DNA from: CAYSRC01 sp964446385
GTDB taxonomy: Bacteria; Bacillota; Clostridia; Oscillospirales; Ruminococcaceae
DNA length: 64,000 nt
NCBI GenBank assembly: GCA_964446385.1
Contig: CAYUOH010000004.1
Span: 62,001 to 126,000, forward strand
Reading direction: 5' to 3'
Position numbers and translations under genes: made by a program. The notes under the pieces were generated by a model. The model ran no database searches, was not told the DNA's origin, and saw only the letters and a program-made list of their open reading frames with translations. This document shows positions 27,456 through 37,100 of the stretch, piece by piece; the first letter of the stretch is position 1; the number at the start of each line of letters is the position of its first letter.

Positions 27456-28256
27456 ATGAAAGAAACGGTAAAGAAAATTATTGATGACATATCTTTTTTT
27501 CTTCTTGATATGGACGGGACAGTCTATCTCGGAAATAATTGGATTGACGGCGCCCGTGAATTTCTTTCGGCTGTAAAGGACAGCGGACGCCGGTATAGTT
27601 TCCTAACAAACAACAGCTCCCGAAGCCGAATAAAGTATATTGAAAAGCTAGCGAAAATGGGCCTTGATATCAATGCTGAAAAGGAGCTTATCACTTCCAC
27701 CGACGCAACAATATGGTACATAAGAAGGCATTACCCCGGAAAAAAAGCGTATATTCTGGGAACAGATGACATTTCAAAGGAATTCTCAGACAGCGGAATT
27801 GAATTTGACTCCGAAAATCCGGAAATAGTAATTACAACATTCGCTCAGAATCTCGACTACAGGAAAATGTGTGAGGTCTGCGATTTTGTGCGTTCCGGTC
27901 TCCCATATATCGCGACTCATCCGGATTTTAACTGCCCTACTGATACCGGCTTTATCCCCGACCTCGGTGCAATCTCCGCATTTATTAATGCAAGCACAGA
28001 ACGTTATCCAGATATCGTAATAGGCAAGCCAAACTCTTCAATTGTCGAATATGCTTTGGAAAAATGCAAAGCCGACAGAACTTCCACAGCCATAGTCGGT
28101 GACAGACTTTACACCGACATCCGTACCGGTAATGACAACGGAATTACAAGTCTACTTGTCTTCAGCGGTGAAACCAGTCATGAGGATGTAAAGAACAGTG
28201 AATACGTGCCGACATTATCCTTTGAATCAGTGAAAGAAATTATTGAGTATCTATAA
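27456..28256 (+). CDS. HAD-superfamily phosphatase, NagD-like
   Basis: 266 residues, cytoplasmic HAD hydrolase of the IIA (NagD/AraL) group. Motif I is LDMDGTVYLG (near 17-26) with the nucleophile at the first D of DMDGT, motif II TNNSS near 51-55, motif III lysine in IGKPN (near 195) and motif IV GDRLYTDI near 219-226. Members dephosphorylate nucleotides or sugar phosphates; the physiological substrate cannot be inferred here. Start ATG follows a GGCGGG ribosome site. It is one of few plus-strand genes and appears monocistronic. Confidence 0.88.
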   Translation: MKETVKKIIDDISFFLLDMDGTVYLGNNWIDGAREFLSAVKDSGRRYSFLTNNSSRSRIKYIEKLAKMGLDINAEKELITSTDATIWYIRRHYPGKKAYILGTDDISKEFSDSGIEFDSENPEIVITTFAQNLDYRKMCEVCDFVRSGLPYIATHPDFNCPTDTGFIPDLGAISAFINASTERYPDIVIGKPNSSIVEYALEKCKADRTSTAIVGDRLYTDIRTGNDNGITSLLVFSGETSHEDVKNSEYVPTLSFESVKEIIEYL

Positions 28257-28288
28257 TACAATAATTCATAAGAAATGCAGCCGACCGT

Positions 28289-28318
28289 AAAAAAAGCTCC
28301 CATTCGGGAGCTTTTTTA
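28289..28318. terminator. Bidirectional terminator between HAD gene and Suf pair
   Basis: AAAAAAGCTCCC/GGGAGCTTTTTT stem with an ATTC loop, A tract on one side and T tract on the other, so it can serve both convergent units. Confidence 0.93.
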
Positions 28319-28331
28319 TATCGAAAAAACA

Positions 28332-29261
28332 TTACTGTAAAAAAGCATCAATAATAACGCCTTCGGCTTCGCTTTCGCTTAGGCCTAGAGTACGAAGTTT
28401 CTGAAGCTGCTCATCGTTGATTCTCCCTATAGCCGCCTCGTGAATGATTGAAGCATTGACGTTTTTGGCTTCTATCTGGGGAATGGAGGAAACCTGAGCA
28501 TCATCCATAATAATTGAATCACACTGTACGTGGGCGGAACATCTAGCCATACCTATAGCGTTGGGATGGAAAACCTGGCTGCTTTTATCTTTCGCGACGC
28601 TTCTGGAAATAATCCGGGCGCTGCTCCCCTCTCCCTGAAGCACAACCTGCATATCACTCTGAGCTGTTTGGCTTCCGTGGGTCATAAGCCTTTCAGTTAC
28701 TATAAATCTGCTGTTCGGGCTGAGTGTAGCGTATGTTTTTCGTACTGTGGAATCAACACCCTTTATCTGAGCGGTGTCGAGATTGAATACGGCCCCTTCA
28801 TCAAGGAATATATTGGTTATCGGATCAAGAACATTTGTTCCCAGACCATCGCCTTCACCGTAATGCTTTTCCTCATAGGTAACTTCGGCGTTTTTTCCAA
28901 CATGGAAGGAATGAATTCCGCTGTGGCGCACCTCGTTGCATCCGCTGTTGTGCAGGCCGCATCCGGCTACAATAATGACTTTGGCACCGGATTCGATAAA
29001 GAAATCATTATAAACAATATCATTGAAGCCTTCGGAGGTACTTATAACGACGGGAATATGGACCTGGTCACCGTTGGCCTTTGAACTTACATATATATCA
29101 ATTCCCTGTTTGTCGGTCTTTTTTTCTATTCGGATATTATCACTGTTTCCGTAGCAGGCAGAATATCCGTTGTATCGAAGATTAAATGCGCCTTCCTGTT
29201 TGAAGCCGAAGTCGTCGATCACATTAAGAATGTTCTGCGTTTTTTTATCAAGCTCATTCAC
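28332..29261 (-). CDS. Short SufB/SufD-family Fe-S assembly scaffold
   Basis: 309 residues, beta-helix SufBD core. The conserved C-terminal part is visible: FHPNAIGMARCSAHVQCD near 232-249, then IPQIEAKN and HEAAIGRIND near 257-282, with the conserved glutamate after the histidine. Cysteines in VAGCGLHNSGCN near 100 and ARCSAHVQC are possible cluster or persulfide ligands. It is far shorter than typical SufB (about 460-480) or SufD (about 400-440). No SufS, SufU, second SufB/D or SufE is adjacent. It follows sufC by two bases. The two-gene layout matches what has been called the SUF-like minimal system (SmsC/SmsB); that equivalence is inference. Confidence 0.88.
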   Translation of the reverse strand: MNELDKKTQNILNVIDDFGFKQEGAFNLRYNGYSACYGNSDNIRIEKKTDKQGIDIYVSSKANGDQVHIPVVISTSEGFNDIVYNDFFIESGAKVIIVAGCGLHNSGCNEVRHSGIHSFHVGKNAEVTYEEKHYGEGDGLGTNVLDPITNIFLDEGAVFNLDTAQIKGVDSTVRKTYATLSPNSRFIVTERLMTHGSQTAQSDMQVVLQGEGSSARIISRSVAKDKSSQVFHPNAIGMARCSAHVQCDSIIMDDAQVSSIPQIEAKNVNASIIHEAAIGRINDEQLQKLRTLGLSESEAEGVIIDAFLQ

Positions 29262-29263
29262 GG

Positions 29264-29989
29264 TTAATTCACCTCATAGGAATTGATTACAGGACAGCCG
29301 GCATCATTGAGGCCAGGAAGAACATCCTCACGACGACCGAGCTGCTTAATAATACCGTCCTGAACGACCATAATACGGTCGGCAAGGGCAATGATACGTT
29401 CCTGATGAGAAATAATTATAATACTTCTGTCTCCCTTTTTGTGCATCTTTTCAAATTCACGTACAAGCATAGAAAAGCTCCACAAATCAATGCCAGCTTC
29501 AGGTTCGTCGAAAATATACAGACTGTGGTCTTTCGCGATAACTGTGGCGATTTCGATACGTTTCATTTCTCCACCGCTGAGAGTACCATCGACCTGACGG
29601 TCGATATATTCCATCGCACAGAGACCCACACGGCTTAAAAGCGCACAGCTTTCGTCACGGGTAAGGGTTATTCCAGTGGCAATGGAAAGGAGCTTTGAGA
29701 CCGTCATCCCCTTGAAACGGGGAGGCTGCTGGAAGGCGTAACCTATCCCGGCCTTGGCACGACTATCAATATCCATATCAGTAATATCTTTTCCGTCAAG
29801 AATAATTTTGCCGGAGGATGGCTGTTCGAGACCAACAAGAAGACGTGCCAGAGTGGATTTTCCTCCTCCGTTCGGACCAGTAATCACCAGAAGCTCTCCG
29901 TCGTTAACGGTAAAGTTGGCGTCATTCACAATGAATTTGACGGTATTATTGTCGTTAATGTGAAAATTGAGATTTTCTACCTGAAGCAT
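29264..29989 (-). CDS. sufC: Fe-S cluster assembly ATPase SufC
   Basis: 241 residues, ABC-type ATPase that drives conformational change of the SufB/D scaffold. Walker A GPNGGGKST near 39-47, signature LSGGEMKR near 137-144, Walker B YIFDEPEAG near 158-166. No membrane segments. Ribosome site AAGGA precedes the ATG and the promoter is at 30020-30048. The 'DEPEAG' form (instead of DEPTSG) differs from classical SufC and is seen in the SufC-like members that pair with a single scaffold, as far as I know. Confidence 0.92.
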   Translation of the reverse strand: MLQVENLNFHINDNNTVKFIVNDANFTVNDGELLVITGPNGGGKSTLARLLVGLEQPSSGKIILDGKDITDMDIDSRAKAGIGYAFQQPPRFKGMTVSKLLSIATGITLTRDESCALLSRVGLCAMEYIDRQVDGTLSGGEMKRIEIATVIAKDHSLYIFDEPEAGIDLWSFSMLVREFEKMHKKGDRSIIIISHQERIIALADRIMVVQDGIIKQLGRREDVLPGLNDAGCPVINSYEVN

Positions 29990-30019
29990 TGTATATTCCT
30001 TATCCTAAATTTACTGCTT

Positions 30020-30048
30020 ATTATATCATCTGTGCTGTCTGCAGTCAA
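30020..30048 (-). promoter_or_regulatory. Sigma-A-type promoter for sufC
   Basis: Minus-strand TTGACT, 17-base spacer, TATAAT, 31 bases before the sufC start. Close to consensus. Confidence 0.8.
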
Positions 30049-30079
30049 TTAAGGCACTTATTTATAACGTAGTGTTTTC

Positions 30080-30108
30080 TTGAAGAATGAACCGTGATGT
30101 GATAATAT
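30080..30108 (+). promoter_or_regulatory. Sigma-A-type promoter for the SGNH hydrolase
   Basis: TTGAAG, 17-base spacer, TAATAT, 30 bases before the TTG start; divergent from the sufC promoter with 31 bases between the two -35 boxes. Confidence 0.6.
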
Positions 30109-30137
30109 CATTGTAGATTTTTACGAGGTATATTATT

Positions 30138-31124
30138 TTGGCAAAAGTACGTGTAGAAAAAGAAACTTTAGGCGACGTGATGTGGGCATATCGTGGGCTG
30201 ATAATTTTCGCCCTTACGATACTGGCCGCGGCTCTGTTGTTCTGTAAAATAATAGATACTAAATCCGATTCCAACGCCGCTTTGCACCCTGTTATTCAAC
30301 CTGTGGACTACGGAATGAAACTTATCAACACCGTCGGAGATGAAGACGAAACACACGGTTTTATTATCGAAGAAAGCGCCGTGGCCGACCCGAGCTATTT
30401 CAACGACGCTCTGTTTATCGGTGACAGTCTTACTAACGGTTTCCCAATCTATCTCTCGGGCGAATTTACTGCTGTTGCTATTAACGGTGTAAACACTCAA
30501 AGCGCTCTTACTTCCAAAGTCTTTACCACTCCTGACGGACAGAGTCTTACCTTCCTGGAAACTATCGAATACTACAAGCCCAACAAACTATATATAATGC
30601 TCGGAACCAACGGGCTTAACTGGGAAACCATTGAATGGAACTACGACGGTTTCATAACGCTTATCGATGAAATTATGATGAGGGTCCCCGGTGTTACCAT
30701 TATCATCCAGAGCTGCACCCCCAAGACAGCTTCCGCTGCGGCTAAGGTCGAAAATTACCGCCCGGAAAATATAAGCCGTTATAATGATCTGCTTAAGGAC
30801 ATGTGCTACCAGAAAGGCCTTTACTATCTAGATATCTGGTCCGTACTGAAAGACGATAATGGATATCTGCGTGAAGATCTGGCCGCCGACGACGGTATTC
30901 ACATGTTTCAGCAGGGTTACAATATATGGCGTGATTATATTTTCACCCACACGGTACAGGGCAACATGACCTACTCGATTACAAATGAGGGCATTCTATA
31001 CTACGTAACTCAGCAGCTTGAACCTATCGATCCTGAAAACACCACTTTGGGAAGTCCCCCGCCCGAAGGGACCGAGGAACAGCTCATTGATGAACAACCT
31101 TCCGAAGAAAATCAGGAACCGTAA
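30138..31124 (+). CDS. Membrane-anchored SGNH/GDSL hydrolase
   Basis: 328 residues. N-terminal hydrophobic helix at about 18-38 anchors the enzyme with its catalytic part outside. SGNH blocks: block I FIGDSLTNG near 96-104 with the nucleophilic serine, block III MLGTNGLN near 153-160, block V DGIHMFQQG near 251-259 with the catalytic D and H. The acidic Pro/Glu-rich C-terminal tail (about 295-328) looks unstructured. Such proteins are often cell-envelope O-acetyl esterases or lipases; the substrate is unknown. The start codon is TTG, supported by ACGAGG at a suitable distance. Monocistronic with terminator at 31131. Confidence 0.85.
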   Translation: MAKVRVEKETLGDVMWAYRGLIIFALTILAAALLFCKIIDTKSDSNAALHPVIQPVDYGMKLINTVGDEDETHGFIIEESAVADPSYFNDALFIGDSLTNGFPIYLSGEFTAVAINGVNTQSALTSKVFTTPDGQSLTFLETIEYYKPNKLYIMLGTNGLNWETIEWNYDGFITLIDEIMMRVPGVTIIIQSCTPKTASAAAKVENYRPENISRYNDLLKDMCYQKGLYYLDIWSVLKDDNGYLREDLAADDGIHMFQQGYNIWRDYIFTHTVQGNMTYSITNEGILYYVTQQLEPIDPENTTLGSPPPEGTEEQLIDEQPSEENQEP

Positions 31125-31130
31125 ATACCT

Positions 31131-31160
31131 AGAGCATACCGAAAGGAATGCTCTTTTTTT
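31131..31160 (+). terminator. Terminator after the SGNH gene
   Basis: AGAGCATACC/GGAATGCTCT stem (one A-A mismatch), GAAA loop, seven T. The T run reaches into the stop codon of the convergent ligA. Confidence 0.88.
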
Positions 31161-33138
31161 ATGTGTTAATCATTTTTAAAAATTCTTCTTCTGTAATGAC
31201 AGGGATCCCGAGATCACGAGCTTTAATAAGCTTACTGCCGGCATTCTCTCCGGATAGAACATAGGAAGTCTTTTTTGAAACCGATGATACGGCATGACCG
31301 CCGTACTGCTCAATCATATGGTTGGCCTCATCACGGGAAAGGGTCGGAAGAGTACCGGTAACAACAAGATTCATGCCTTCGAGAACCGAAGAAACACTGT
31401 CGGATAGATATTCCATATTTACTCCGTCAATTTCAAGCCGAGACACAAGATCCCGGGCACCCTCGGTACTGAAGAACGAAACAACGCTTTCGGCAATAAC
31501 CGGCCCGATACCGTCTATATTCGAAATATCCTTAGCAGAGGCATCAATGATGTTTTTCATGGAACCGAAGCGGCGGGCAATAAGTTCAGCAGCTTTCCCG
31601 CCGACGTTTCGTATGCCAAGACTTACTAAAAGACGATCAAGATTGGATGAGCGGCAGGCATCGATGGAAGCCAGCAGGTTTTCGGCAGTTTTATCCTTAA
31701 CCTTGTCGAGTGTAAGCAGCATATCCTTTGTGAGTTCAAAGAAATCAGCGGCATCGGAAAGATAGCCCGCTGATATCAGTTTATCAATGTTTGAGGGCCC
31801 CATTCCCTCAATATTCATCGCCTCTTTTGAGGTAAAATGAATCAGGTTGCGCCGGATCTGTTCGGGACATTCCGGATTAACACAACGAAGGGCCGACTCG
31901 TCCGGAAGACGAATCGCATGTTCACCGCATACCGGACAATATTGAGGCAATCTGAAGGTTTCACTGCCGGGCATATGATTTGAAGAGGAAACGATTTCGG
32001 GAATAATATCGCCCGCTTTTCGCACCTCTACAATGTCTCCGATTCGGATATCGAGGCTGTCAATATAATCCTGATTATGAAGCACAGCGCGGGACACGGT
32101 TGTGCCTGCAAGCTGAACAGGTTCGAATACCGCAGTTGGAGTAAGAGCACCGGTACGTCCGACCTGAACCTCAATATCGAGTAAAGTGGTCTTCTTTGCC
32201 TCGGGAGGATATTTATAGGCTATAGCCCATCGGGGATATTTTTCGGTGGACCCGAAATAATCCCGAAGAGAAAGGCTGTCAACTTTGATAACGGCTCCGT
32301 CAATATCATACGGAAGTAAGGATCTCATATTACCGATTTGAGAAACCGCGTTTTCTATTTCTTCAAATTCAGAACATTTTTTGTAACCTGGAATAACGTT
32401 AAATCGGAGCGATTTGAGATAATCAAGAGACTCGATATGTCCCGAGAACTGACGTGAAGACTGTTGGACATTGAAAACGAAAATATCTAGATTTCGGCTT
32501 GCCGTTACTGACGAATCTTTTTGGCGGAGAGATCCAGCTGCGGCGTTGCGTGGGTTTTTGAACGGAGTTCTTCCCTGGGCTGTCTGCTCTTCCACTAGAC
32601 GTGCAAAGCTTTCCTTGGGCATATATACCTCGCCACGTACCTCAAGTATGTCCCCACGGAAATCTATTTCCACGGGGACATTTTTTAATGTACGGATGTT
32701 CTCGGTAACATCCTCGCCCTGATTGCCATCGCCGCGTGTGGAACCCAAGAAAAGACGTCCTCCGTGGTATTCAAGCGAAACCGACAATCCGTCAATTTTA
32801 GGTTCAACGGAAAAGATCGCGCCGGGTTCTTCCCTTTTGATACGGTCAAAGAAATCCCTAAGTTCGTCAAATGAAAATGCGTCAAGCAAACTTTCCATTC
32901 TTACGGCGTGGTTAACTTTATCGAATTTGCTTGAAGCGTTTCCTCCGACAATACTCGTAGGTGAATCTTCGGAGTAAAGCTCCGGAAATTCAGCCTCGAT
33001 ATTTTCAAGCTCGCGCATAAGGGCGTCATAGACATCGTCGGACAATACGGGAGAGTCCTCGTTGTAGTATTTTCGGGAGGCTTCAAGCAGGATATCTCTG
33101 ACCTCCGCTACTCTTGTTTTGGCCTGTTCGTAATCCAA
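31159..33138 (-). CDS. ligA: NAD-dependent DNA ligase
   Basis: 659 residues. Adenylation domain with the active lysine K114 in EPKIDGLS, OB fold, zinc finger with C..C near 397-400 and C..C near 413-418 (CPVCGEH, CVNPEC), helix-hairpin-helix repeats (about 430-580) and a C-terminal BRCT domain (about 585-659). It seals nicks in replication and repair. Last gene of the hprK-to-ligA run, 20 bases behind pfkA. On its own strand I see no strong terminator, since the hairpin at 31131 carries its T run only for the opposite direction. Confidence 0.97.
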   Translation of the reverse strand: MDYEQAKTRVAEVRDILLEASRKYYNEDSPVLSDDVYDALMRELENIEAEFPELYSEDSPTSIVGGNASSKFDKVNHAVRMESLLDAFSFDELRDFFDRIKREEPGAIFSVEPKIDGLSVSLEYHGGRLFLGSTRGDGNQGEDVTENIRTLKNVPVEIDFRGDILEVRGEVYMPKESFARLVEEQTAQGRTPFKNPRNAAAGSLRQKDSSVTASRNLDIFVFNVQQSSRQFSGHIESLDYLKSLRFNVIPGYKKCSEFEEIENAVSQIGNMRSLLPYDIDGAVIKVDSLSLRDYFGSTEKYPRWAIAYKYPPEAKKTTLLDIEVQVGRTGALTPTAVFEPVQLAGTTVSRAVLHNQDYIDSLDIRIGDIVEVRKAGDIIPEIVSSSNHMPGSETFRLPQYCPVCGEHAIRLPDESALRCVNPECPEQIRRNLIHFTSKEAMNIEGMGPSNIDKLISAGYLSDAADFFELTKDMLLTLDKVKDKTAENLLASIDACRSSNLDRLLVSLGIRNVGGKAAELIARRFGSMKNIIDASAKDISNIDGIGPVIAESVVSFFSTEGARDLVSRLEIDGVNMEYLSDSVSSVLEGMNLVVTGTLPTLSRDEANHMIEQYGGHAVSSVSKKTSYVLSGENAGSKLIKARDLGIPVITEEEFLKMINT

Positions 33139-33158
33139 AATTACACCTGTAATATACT

Positions 33159-34139
33159 TTAAATTGAAATTTCCTTGGCAAGCTCAAGCAGCTTATTATC
33201 GAAAGGTTTCTTCATCGCAAGTGCCTTTTCGAAATCCAGCGCCGTAACCTTGCCGTTGCGGAAACAAACGACCTTGTTTCCTTTATCTGAAATGGCAAGC
33301 TGCGCTGCGTAGATACCCATAGTACTGGCCATAACACGGTCGCGTGTCGTGGGAGAACCGCCGCGTTGTACGTGACCGAGAACCGTCGCACGTGTTGTCA
33401 CGCCGGTGGCGTCTTCTATCTTCTGGGCAAGTTCATAGCTGCTGCCGCATCCCTCGGCCATAACGATTATAAAATGCTTTTTTCCGGTTTTCATTGTGGA
33501 CAGCATTCGCTCAACGATGTCCCTGTTGAAATCCCATTTTCGCTCCGGGACGAGAATGCTCAGAGCACCGCAGGCAAGTCCTGTTTCAAGTGCAAGCCAT
33601 CCGGCCTTGTGGCCCATAACCTCGACAACACTTACACGGTTGTGACTACGGCTGGTGTCGCGAAGCTTGTCAATCAGTTCCATAGCGGTATTCTGAGCAG
33701 TATCGAAACCGATGGAATAGTCGGTACAGTCGATATCATTGTCTATTGTGCAGGGAACTCCAACACAGTTGATGCCTGTGCGGCTAAGGTCGAGAGCACC
33801 ACGGAATGTGCCGTCTCCACCAAGTGTTACAAGTGAATCTATGCCGTGCTTCACGCAAATATTATGGGCTTTCTGTATTCCTTCCGGTGAATTGAACTCT
33901 TCACATCGGGCTGTCTGCAGAATTGTGCCGCCGCGATGGATTATCTCGGATACGCTACGGACAGACATTTCCTCCATGTCCTCATCAAGAAGACCTGAGT
34001 AACCTCTCATTATTCCCAAAACTCTCTGGCCCTTATAGAGGCAGAAACGGACAACGGCTCTGACGGCCGCATTCATGCCGGGGGCATCACCTCCGCTTGT
34101 AAGTATTCCAATTGTTTTTCTGACTTCATTTTCAATCAT
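33159..34139 (-). CDS. pfkA: 6-phosphofructokinase
   Basis: ATP-dependent phosphofructokinase of glycolysis, 326 residues. ATP-site GGDAPGMNA near 15-23 and GGDGTFRG near 108-115; the catalytic base region PCTIDNDI near 130-137 with TIDND; substrate segment VEVMGHKAGWLA near 169-180. The residue after GGDG is T, which is expected for an ATP-using rather than PPi-using enzyme (PPi enzymes have GGDD). The dnaE-pfkA order is common in Clostridia, often with pyk behind; here ligA follows. Confidence 0.95.
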   Translation of the reverse strand: MIENEVRKTIGILTSGGDAPGMNAAVRAVVRFCLYKGQRVLGIMRGYSGLLDEDMEEMSVRSVSEIIHRGGTILQTARCEEFNSPEGIQKAHNICVKHGIDSLVTLGGDGTFRGALDLSRTGINCVGVPCTIDNDIDCTDYSIGFDTAQNTAMELIDKLRDTSRSHNRVSVVEVMGHKAGWLALETGLACGALSILVPERKWDFNRDIVERMLSTMKTGKKHFIIVMAEGCGSSYELAQKIEDATGVTTRATVLGHVQRGGSPTTRDRVMASTMGIYAAQLAISDKGNKVVCFRNGKVTALDFEKALAMKKPFDNKLLELAKEISI

Positions 34140-34165
34140 ATTAAATCTCCTTTATAAATATGGAT

Positions 34166-37100
34166 TTATTTACAGACAACAGATTCTGAACCGATAAGCT
34201 CACGAAGTTCGGAAATAAGCTTGTTGGACTTTTCAACCCAGTACCGTGATGGAAGGCGCACATTTTCATTTGTATCCGAAAAATAAACCTGCACAGGAAT
34301 TGTTCCGGAATATATACCTAACAAGCCGTATATCCTATCAAGCACGGGATTTTCCCTGCTGTCAATTTTAACATAAATTTTATTGTACTGTAAATCAGAG
34401 GTAACGGAATTATTAATATGTTCACGAACCGGCCTACCGGCTAAACGGCTAACGTAATAATCCTCGGGTTTGATAAAATCCTGAACAATCAGCTTGGCGG
34501 GATCGTCCTCCTTTACGGAAATTCTTCCGCGCACAACAACGATACTATTTTCCATGAGCAATGGCGCGAATTTCTCGTATGTCGACGCAAAAACAATCAG
34601 CTCCATGCTGCCTGTCATATCCTCAGCGGTTATAAAAGCCATCATACTGTTGCTTTTTGTCAGCTTGGTACGGACAGCTCCGACGGAAACAAGGAATGTC
34701 GCGCTCTTACCGTCGTATGACATTCCGTCTTCACCGAAATATGCGATAATATTATCGAAATGACAGTCGCTGGTCATTTCTAAATACTTATCCAGCGGAT
34801 GTCCTGAAAGGTATATACCCGTAAGTTCCTTTTCTTTCAATAGTATTTCGGAAAGGGGAAATTCTTCAAGAGTCTCTATTGCATATTCACGTCCGGAACC
34901 GCTGCTTATATCGCTGAAAAGATCCATCTGGCCTTCGATGTTGCTTCTTGAATCTTCAGAAATGGATTTTATTACAGGTTCTATTGCATTAACCATACTG
35001 CGGCGGTTGGGACCTATCGCATCGAAAGCACCGCAGAGAATAAGGTTCTCGAGGGCTCTCTTATTCATATCCCGGGTTACCATCCGTTTACAGAAATCAG
35101 TAAAAGAAGTAAACGGGCCATTCTTTTCACGTTCGGTTGTGATATCGTTGACAAAATTGCGCCCGACACTTTTTACAGCCAGAAGGCCGAATCGGATAAT
35201 GTGTCCGTCGGTTGTAAAGCCGTTGCGGCTAATGTTTACATCAGGAGGCAAAACTGTAATTCTGAGAGCCCTGCACTCTGTTATATATTCAATAACCTTG
35301 TCAGTATTTTCACGAACGCTTGTAAGCAGAGCAGCCATGAACTGAGCGGGATAATGGCATTTGAGATATGCAGTCTGGTATGAAACGTATGCATAGCAGG
35401 CGGCATGAGATTTATTGAACGCATAGGATGCGAAATTTGCCATGTCGGCATAGATACTATTGGCAACATCTTCCGATATGCCGCGTTTGAGGCATCCGCT
35501 GCATACCTTACCGGGAGCATCGCTTCCGTAAACGAAAATGCGGCCCTCCTCTTCCATGACGTCCTTTTTCTTTTTTGACATAGCACGACGCACAAGATCA
35601 GCCTGGCCGTAGCTGAATCCGGCGAGTGAGCGGAAAATCTGCATTACCTGCTCCTGATAGACAATACACCCGTTTGTAACACCGAGGATTTCTTCAAGAA
35701 GAGGATGTTTGTAAGTTATGTGTCCTGGATTTTTACTGTTTTCGATATATGTCGGAATGGAATCCATGGGGCCTGGCCGGTATAGAGAAATAACAGCAAT
35801 CAGATCCTCAAGATGTGTTGGCCCGAGACCCATAATGACGTTTTTCATTCCGCCCGATTCGAACTGGAACACTCCCTCAGTATTTCCGGAGGAAAGCATT
35901 TTATATACCTCAGGGTCATCGGTGGGGATATCGTCGGCAGAGAAATACGTATCAGTATTTTGTATTTCTTTTTCACAGTCACGAATTACGGTCAGAGTTC
36001 TAAGCCCGAGAAAATCCATTTTAAGAAGGCCGAGTTCCTCAAGGGTCGTCATAGAGTACTGGGTAACCATCTGACCGTCGTTGCTGTGAAGAGGCACGTA
36101 GTCACTTACCTCGTCTCGGGTAATAACAACACCGGCTGCGTGGGTGGACGCGTGCCGAGGCATGCCTTCAACTTTTTCAGCAAGGTCAATCAGACGGACA
36201 ACATCGTTGTCGGTTTCGTAGAGTGTCTTAAGTTCCTGTACCGTTTCAATTGCTTTTGTTATGGTAACGGAAGGGCCCTGCGGAATAAGCTTTGCTACAC
36301 GGTCGACCGCTTGGTATGGCATATTGAGGACACGGCCAATGTCACGGACCGCAAGACGGGCGGCCATCGTACCGAAGGTAATTATCTGCGCGACATGTGA
36401 AGGAGTATATTTGCGGTTAACGTATTCGATGACCTCGGGACGGCGTTCATAGCAGAAATCGATGTCGAAATCAGGCATGCTTACACGTTCGGGATTAAGG
36501 AAACGCTCGAACAGAAGATTATACTTCATGGGATCGATACCGGTAATACCCAAGGAATAGGCACAAATACTGCCCGCACCGGAACCGCGGCCGGGTCCGA
36601 CTGGAATCCCCTGACTTTTTGCATAGTGTATGAAATCCCAGACAATAAGGAAATAATCTATGTAACCCATCTTTTCGATAACCGACATCTCGTATTCAAG
36701 ACGATCGGAGTATTCTGAAGGAGGATTGTCGCCGTAACGTTCGGTAAAACCCTCACGGCAGAGATTGATAAAGAAGGTACGGTTGTCGCTTCCGTCCGGT
36801 GTTGTGAAAAGCGGAATCTTAGTAACGCCGAACTCGAAATTAAAATCACATTTGTCTGCAATTACGCAAGTATTTGAAATTGCTTCGGGAGCGTATTTGA
36901 AAAGTTCTGACATTTCAGAAGATGATTTAACATAAAACTCATCAGTCTCAAATCCCATGGCGTTATCGTCGTCGATGGTCGTATTTGTCTGAATGCAAAG
37001 TACAGCACGCTGGGTCATACTGTCAGCACGTGTAAGATAATGGCAGTCGTTGGTGGCTACGATCGGTATGTTCAATTCCTTTGCAAGTTTTACAAGAAGA

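Noticed and set aside
31131..31160. Same hairpin as terminator for ligA
   Set aside because: The T run follows the stem only on the plus strand; on the minus strand the hairpin is followed by a mixed sequence.
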